A stretch of DNA of 64,000 nucleotides. Origin: Dyella caseinilytica. GTDB lineage: Bacteria; Pseudomonadota; Gammaproteobacteria; Xanthomonadales; Rhodanobacteraceae. The stretch lies in the NCBI RefSeq assembly GCF_016865235.1, contig NZ_CP064030.1, positions 1,860,001 to 1,924,000 on the forward strand, read 5' to 3'. Below the pieces are notes generated by a model that saw only the letters and a list, made by a program, of their open reading frames with translations, was not told where the DNA came from and ran no database searches. A program made the translations under genes and the position numbers. Shown here in pieces: positions 61,144 through 64,000 of this stretch (position 1 is its first letter; every line of letters starts with the position of its first letter).

Positions 61144-64000
61144 TTACTGCAGGATCATCAACCAACCTTTACCTGGCTCGACAGGAATGGCGTCGCCGGG
61201 CTTGAAGGTTGCCGCAGGCTGAAAGCCCGGGATGGCTGGTGCCACGAGCGTGGCTGAATCGCGCTTGATGCCGAGCGCTTTCCAGTCGATATGCAACGTC
61301 ACGCTGGTATTGCCTGGCGCCCACGAAGCGAGAGCGATCATGGTCTTGCCTTGGCGCACATAGCTGGTGGCGAGCACATCATCACGATGGGTTTGTACGG
61401 GCGTGTCGTGCACCCACCAGCCGATCATGTCGGCTTGCTCGATGCCGAAGCTGTCCCACAACTTCCACAGTTCGCGTGGATCGCCACCCGTCCACGGCAA
61501 GCGGTTCGTCATGCCAAACAGCATGCCGCGCCACGGATTGCCGCCGTCTTGCAGCATCTCGCCCATCAAGCCATAGGGAATGCCAGAGATCTCGGTGAGC
61601 CAGTAAGCGGGAGAGGTGTGCTGGTAATCAAACTCTTCACCGAACCACAGGCGATCGATATACGGAAACAGTTCCATGTACAACAGCGTGCTGTTGATAT
61701 AGCCATCGCGCGGGTTGTACTGATTGGCCGAATGCAGATCGATCAAGGGATGTGGGCGGTGCGCATCAAGCACCTTGCGCACGCGTTTCATCGTGGTGCG
61801 GTCATAAGCCACATCGTCGAGATAGAGGCCATCGATGCCGATGTTGCGCGCGAGCCAGTCCAACCCTTCGATGTAATAGTTGTGCCAGCGGCTTTGGCCG
61901 GCGTCGATCACTGCCGCATCGCGATTCTCGGGTACGTGCCAGGCAGCGATATAGTCGCCATCCAAGTGTTCCTGCAGCCATGAAAAACCGCCACCCGGAC
62001 CAGCGCTAATGATTTCATGCCCCAGGCTTTCCAGTGCCGGCAGTTCCGGCGCGCGATCGGACAGCTCGCGAATCGTGTCGTAGATCTTGACCTCCATGCC
62101 ACGCTGATGCGCAGCATCCACATAGGCGCGCATCTTCGCCGGTTCCAGGAACGGGTAATTGATCCACGGATTGATCGGCGTGGCGTGATGGATGTTCACT
62201 ACGTTGGCGCCTTGTGCCTTGATCGTGTCCAGATCGCCGTAGGCGTGGAAATAGCGTTCGGCGAAATGCTCCGCCGGATGGATCGTCTTGAACGGCGTGA
62301 CGCGCATGACGATGTCGTAATGCAGCGTTTGCCCCGTCGTCATGGTGCGTGGACCACTGAACGCCGTGACCAGATAACGCGTGCCATCGTGCTTGAACGT
62401 CACGCCGCCGTGCCCGTCGTTGTCCCACGAGGTGGGCATGACCAGAGGCTGGTCGTGATAGAAGTTGGTATTGAGTGGACGGCGGTAGTGTTCATCGCGA
62501 AGATGAAATTCCAGGCCGCCGTTCACGGCGCCGATCCATGCGCCGTCCTGATTGTTCTGCACGTTCCAGCGCCAGCTGAAATCGGCCGGAGCGTGATCGC
62601 CGGTCCGGCCAAGGCCAAGCTCATACTGCGCGGCGTTATCCCGCAACGGAATCTGCAGCCGGATGTCACTCAGCGAAACCGGTTGGGTGGCGGTCAGTGC
62701 GATGGAGTAGGTCAGCGTACCGTCCGCTTCCAGGCTGGCTTCGACAGTGCTCTGCAACGGGCCCGCTGTGCCGGCGGTTTGCCAATGGACTTTGGCCGGT
62801 CCGTCGATCTGCACGTTTGGTTCAGTGGATGAGGTCAGTGCATGCGCGCCGCCAGCATCCTCCACCAGCAACTGCATGGGAGCGGCAAGCAGCGATAGCG
62901 GCGTCTTCGCAAAACCCGTCATGCGTTCGTCGAAATGGCTGTCGATTTGCGCTGGCAAGCCGCCATGCGAAAGCGTGATATCGCGCCCGAGAATGCCCAG
63001 CTTTTCACCCTGCACCGTCACTGCCGTGAAGGGCTTGACGAGGTTGTTGTCCTGCGCGAGCGTGGAGTTGAGCCAGCGCAGGCGGGTGAGTTTGAAGGGA
63101 TCATCGTCACCATGCGCCACGGCTTCTGCGCTGCCCACGGTAATGGCCAGCGGTATCGTTTGTGCGGGCACCCCATCTGCGCGGAGTGTCACGTTGCCGC
63201 GATACATGCCGGGTTTGGCCGTGGCAGGGATGTCCAATCCCATCCATAGCGGTTGAACGCGGCCCTGTGGAATGTCCAAATGCGTGACGAAGGGCTGGCC
63301 GGTGTAGTCGGTGCCGCCGAGGTTGAAGCAGGTAAGTGCCGAAGCGGCGATCACTGAGCCATCCGGACCTTGCAGATCGGTAAAGCTCACTTGCACGTTG
63401 TGCACGGCTTGACGAACTGCCCAGGCGCCAACCTGGAAGCTTAGGTATTCGTCACGCAGCGCGTTATCGGCGAACGTGCCGCCTGCACCGCGTTGTGCCC
63501 AGCGTTCGGGGATCTGGTCGAACATCCGAACCGGATGCTCGCGCGTTTCCGGAAACAGCAGCCAGGGCGCGTCAGGATGCACTGCAAGCACGGCCTTGAT
63601 TTCCTGCGGCGTAGCGGTGCGTTCCATATCGGTGTAGGCATCAAAATCATCCACCGCCTGATAACCCAGTAACTTGGCTTGAGGCAGTTTTGCTTCGTGC
63701 GCAGGATCGTTTGCGCCACTGGATCGCAGCCATGCGGCGTCAGCGGTATCGCGCGGCGCCAGATAAGTCACCATTGGGTAATTGGCGCGGCCGCTTGTTA
63801 CGTAGGGCTGATAATAGATGGCGTAAACGCCTGCCTGCTTTGCCTCGAAGACCAGTTCGCCCGTTGCCTGATCGATATGCACGCGCGCCATGTTGCTGAC
63901 GATCTGTCCATCCGGACCGACGACGATGATGGCGACCTGGTCCGGGTGCGCGTCGCGCCTGCGCCAGGGTAGGGTGGCGCGTACCGCTGCTGCGGGTTTG
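61144..64000 (-). CDS. GH123-like / DUF6067 glycoside hydrolase domain protein (5' end outside window)
   Basis: At least 951 residues; the frame is open to the right edge of the window, so its start lies outside. An ATG at 63891 is internal: the frame upstream reads VRATLPWRRRDAHPDQVAIIVVGPDG with good coding sense. N-terminal beta-sandwich region, then a TIM-barrel-like part with GIDGLYLDDVAYDRTTMKR, LIDLHSANQYNPRDG and WFGEEFDYQHTSP, and a closing C-terminal beta domain. Large proteins of this type act on glycosaminoglycan-like or plant polysaccharides. Assignment to GH123/DUF6067 is by layout and pattern, and the catalytic pair is not proven. Confidence 0.75.
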   Translation of the reverse strand, partial: KPAAAVRATLPWRRRDAHPDQVAIIVVGPDGQIVSNMARVHIDQATGELVFEAKQAGVYAIYYQPYVTSGRANYPMVTYLAPRDTADAAWLRSSGANDPAHEAKLPQAKLLGYQAVDDFDAYTDMERTATPQEIKAVLAVHPDAPWLLFPETREHPVRMFDQIPERWAQRGAGGTFADNALRDEYLSFQVGAWAVRQAVHNVQVSFTDLQGPDGSVIAASALTCFNLGGTDYTGQPFVTHLDIPQGRVQPLWMGLDIPATAKPGMYRGNVTLRADGVPAQTIPLAITVGSAEAVAHGDDDPFKLTRLRWLNSTLAQDNNLVKPFTAVTVQGEKLGILGRDITLSHGGLPAQIDSHFDERMTGFAKTPLSLLAAPMQLLVEDAGGAHALTSSTEPNVQIDGPAKVHWQTAGTAGPLQSTVEASLEADGTLTYSIALTATQPVSLSDIRLQIPLRDNAAQYELGLGRTGDHAPADFSWRWNVQNNQDGAWIGAVNGGLEFHLRDEHYRRPLNTNFYHDQPLVMPTSWDNDGHGGVTFKHDGTRYLVTAFSGPRTMTTGQTLHYDIVMRVTPFKTIHPAEHFAERYFHAYGDLDTIKAQGANVVNIHHATPINPWINYPFLEPAKMRAYVDAAHQRGMEVKIYDTIRELSDRAPELPALESLGHEIISAGPGGGFSWLQEHLDGDYIAAWHVPENRDAAVIDAGQSRWHNYYIEGLDWLARNIGIDGLYLDDVAYDRTTMKRVRKVLDAHRPHPLIDLHSANQYNPRDGYINSTLLYMELFPYIDRLWFGEEFDYQHTSPAYWLTEISGIPYGLMGEMLQDGGNPWRGMLFGMTNRLPWTGGDPRELWKLWDSFGIEQADMIGWWVHDTPVQTHRDDVLATSYVRQGKTMIALASWAPGNTSVTLHIDWKALGIKRDSATLVAPAIPGFQPAATFKPGDAIPVEPGKGWLMILQ

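Overview
The window is high-GC chromosomal DNA from a gammaproteobacterium, most likely of the Xanthomonadales, family Rhodanobacteraceae (Dyella/Rhodanobacter/Luteibacter type). This rests on the order folP-glmM-tpiA-secG-tRNA-Leu, on many secreted hydrolases and a TonB receptor operon, and on dispersed palindromes of the GTCATTCCCGCG...GGAAT kind. The genus is an inference. In Xanthomonas and Xylella the tRNA-Leu is followed by the nuo operon. Here no nuo gene appears in the remaining 56 kb, so a large accessory stretch seems to have been added at this tRNA.

Layout. 1-7240: housekeeping genes (folP end, glmM, tpiA, secG) with a 2OG-Fe(II) oxygenase, a VIT-type transporter, a DUF3592 protein and an SDR placed between glmM and tpiA. 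7255-7339: tRNA-Leu(GAG). 7324-16733: a compact 9.4 kb integrative element with a satellite-like plan: P4-type integrase, small genes, an AlpA-like regulator, a TOPRIM/VirE primase-helicase, an iteron cluster that looks like a replication origin, then cargo (a DUF2806 protein and a membrane protein split by an IS). Both ends carry a copy of the tRNA 3' end and a matching pair of TGGGGGCA repeats. It has no phage structural genes. 17062-27350: a di-haem peroxidase, a two-gene RHS/IPT locus with a glycine-rich tip and a likely partner membrane gene, then decayed orphan genes. Two apparently identical IS3-family (IS407-like) elements, at 14481-15664 and 27436-28619, bracket this stretch in the same orientation.

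28725-47968: small regulator-plus-target units: mug, an aldo/keto reductase, isochorismatase-DoxX with a divergent LysR, cytochrome P460, SDR-MFS with a divergent LysR, a PNGase A-like enzyme, a GH18-like secreted protein, LysR/RidA, a conserved-looking secreted protein, a 28-residue membrane peptide behind a sigma-54 promoter with an upstream palindrome array, a serine hydrolase, and an AraC/SDR pair.

48034-55853: a five-gene minus-strand operon (TonB receptor, serine hydrolase, dipeptide epimerase, POT peptide transporter, MurR/RpiR regulator) that reads as an uptake and use pathway for murein-type peptides. Its promoter carries two 16-bp direct repeats. 56114-64000: an RMD1-like protein, a MarR-controlled efflux unit with a clear palindromic operator, a GNAT, a lipoprotein, a small acidic protein, and a large GH123-like protein that runs off the right edge.
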